From: an uncultured Ureaplasma sp.
GTDB taxonomy: Bacteria; Bacillota_I; Bacilli_A; Mycoplasmatales; Mycoplasmoidaceae
Length of the DNA stretch: 7,355 bases
Direction: 5' to 3'
Assembly (NCBI GenBank): GCA_902782585.1
Contig: CACZNK010000051.1
Location: 1 to 7,355, forward strand
Below the pieces are notes generated by a model. The model was given only the letters and a program-made list of their open reading frames with translations. It was not told the origin of the DNA and searched no databases. Below, in pieces: positions 7,205-7,355 of this stretch; positions within the stretch are counted from its first letter, which is position 1; each line of letters begins with the position of its first letter. The translations under genes were made by a program, and so were the position numbers.

Positions 7205-7234
7205 AAAAAACCAACTTTTATGCATCGATACTCA
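7205..7234 (-). repeat. Third copy of the element end, solo
   Basis: On the minus strand this reads TGAGTATCGATGC, ATAAAAG, TTGGTTTTTT. It is in the same orientation as 7157-7187, 48 bp away, and identical to it over 17 bases (7155-7171 and 7203-7219). The outer half has drifted but keeps TGAGT. It suggests a second, older or nested insertion, or a duplication of the right end. It ends 23 bp before the -10 box of the next gene. Confidence 0.5.
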
Positions 7235-7257
7235 ATTCTCTATATCGTGTATATATG

Positions 7258-7263
7258 TATAAT
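7258..7263 (+). promoter_or_regulatory. -10 box of the signal-peptide gene, near-leaderless
   Basis: A perfect TATAAT stands 11 nt before the ATG at 7275, in a run of alternating TATATA. The expected transcription start is about 7270, so the mRNA would have about five nt of leader or none. No -35 box is evident, as is common in mycoplasmas, and no Shine-Dalgarno sequence is present. Confidence 0.45.
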
Positions 7264-7274
7264 ATATATGTAAT

Positions 7275-7355
7275 ATGAAAAACTTCAAATTATCTAAAAA
7301 ACTAAAAACACTTTTATGAACTTCAAGTGCATTAGTTTTAAATACAGTAATCGCA
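7275..7355 (+). CDS. N-terminus of a probable secreted or surface protein (3' end outside window)
   Basis: Only 27 codons are visible: MKNFKLSKKLKTLLWTSSAL followed by VLNTVIA. The start has five Lys in the first eleven residues and then a hydrophobic stretch of about 15 residues, which is the pattern of a Sec signal peptide or an N-terminal membrane anchor. No lipobox Cys is reached before the window ends, so a lipoprotein can be neither shown nor excluded. One in-frame TGA (7317-7319) is read as Trp. The ATG is the first in frame after the TAA at 7260. A large surface antigen or adhesin gene would be typical for a mycoplasma, but nothing here identifies the family. Confidence 0.6.

Noticed and set aside
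6798..7274. CRISPR array, because of repeated strings
   Set aside because: There are only three repeat copies in two orientations with irregular spacing and no cas gene; terminal repeats of an element fit better.

Overview
The window comes from a Mollicute (Mycoplasma-type bacterium) that reads UGA as tryptophan. The DNA is very AT-rich. TrmD, ValRS, a sigma-like protein and pyruvate formate-lyase all keep family-conserved sequence straight through in-frame TGA codons, several at positions where the family has Trp. Every gene seen reads rightward except a decayed transposase-like fragment near the right end. The rpsP-trmD-rplS order without rimM also fits a reduced mycoplasma genome. I cannot name the species.

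Positions 1-3895 are core translation genes packed head to tail: the 3' end of rpsP (ribosomal protein S16), trmD (tRNA m1G37 methyltransferase), rplS (ribosomal protein L19) and a complete valS (valyl-tRNA synthetase). Gaps are 2, 9 and 26 nt, and no terminator is visible between them, so they probably form one operon.

Positions 3896-4688 hold a 222-residue protein that looks like a very divergent sigma-70-type factor (region 2-like and region 4-like halves). It has an inverted repeat just before its start. It is followed by a short regulatory gap with a perfect dyad lying over the probable promoter of the next gene.

Positions 4689-6797 encode a pyruvate formate-lyase (pflB). It is family-like from the N-terminus through the Cys-Cys active site to about residue 688, then ends in about 14 unrelated residues. 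The whole C-terminal glycyl-radical domain, including the Gly that carries the radical, is missing. Either this is a recently broken gene, or the enzyme depends on a separate glycyl-radical domain protein (GrcA/YfiD type) encoded elsewhere.

Positions 6798-7274 contain no intact gene. They look like the debris of a small insertion element that begins 25 nt after the pflB stop: two imperfect terminal inverted repeats (6822-6849 and 7157-7187), a third copy of the same end (7205-7234), a leftward frameshifted transposase-like fragment, and two hairpins. The window ends with the first 27 codons of a gene that starts with a signal-peptide-like sequence (7275 onward), preceded by a -10 box so close that its mRNA would be nearly leaderless.

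The points most worth following are the headless-radical PFL beside an insertion-element remnant, the adjacent cryptic sigma factor, and a TGTATA/TATACA dyad that appears both before pflB and before the surface-protein gene.
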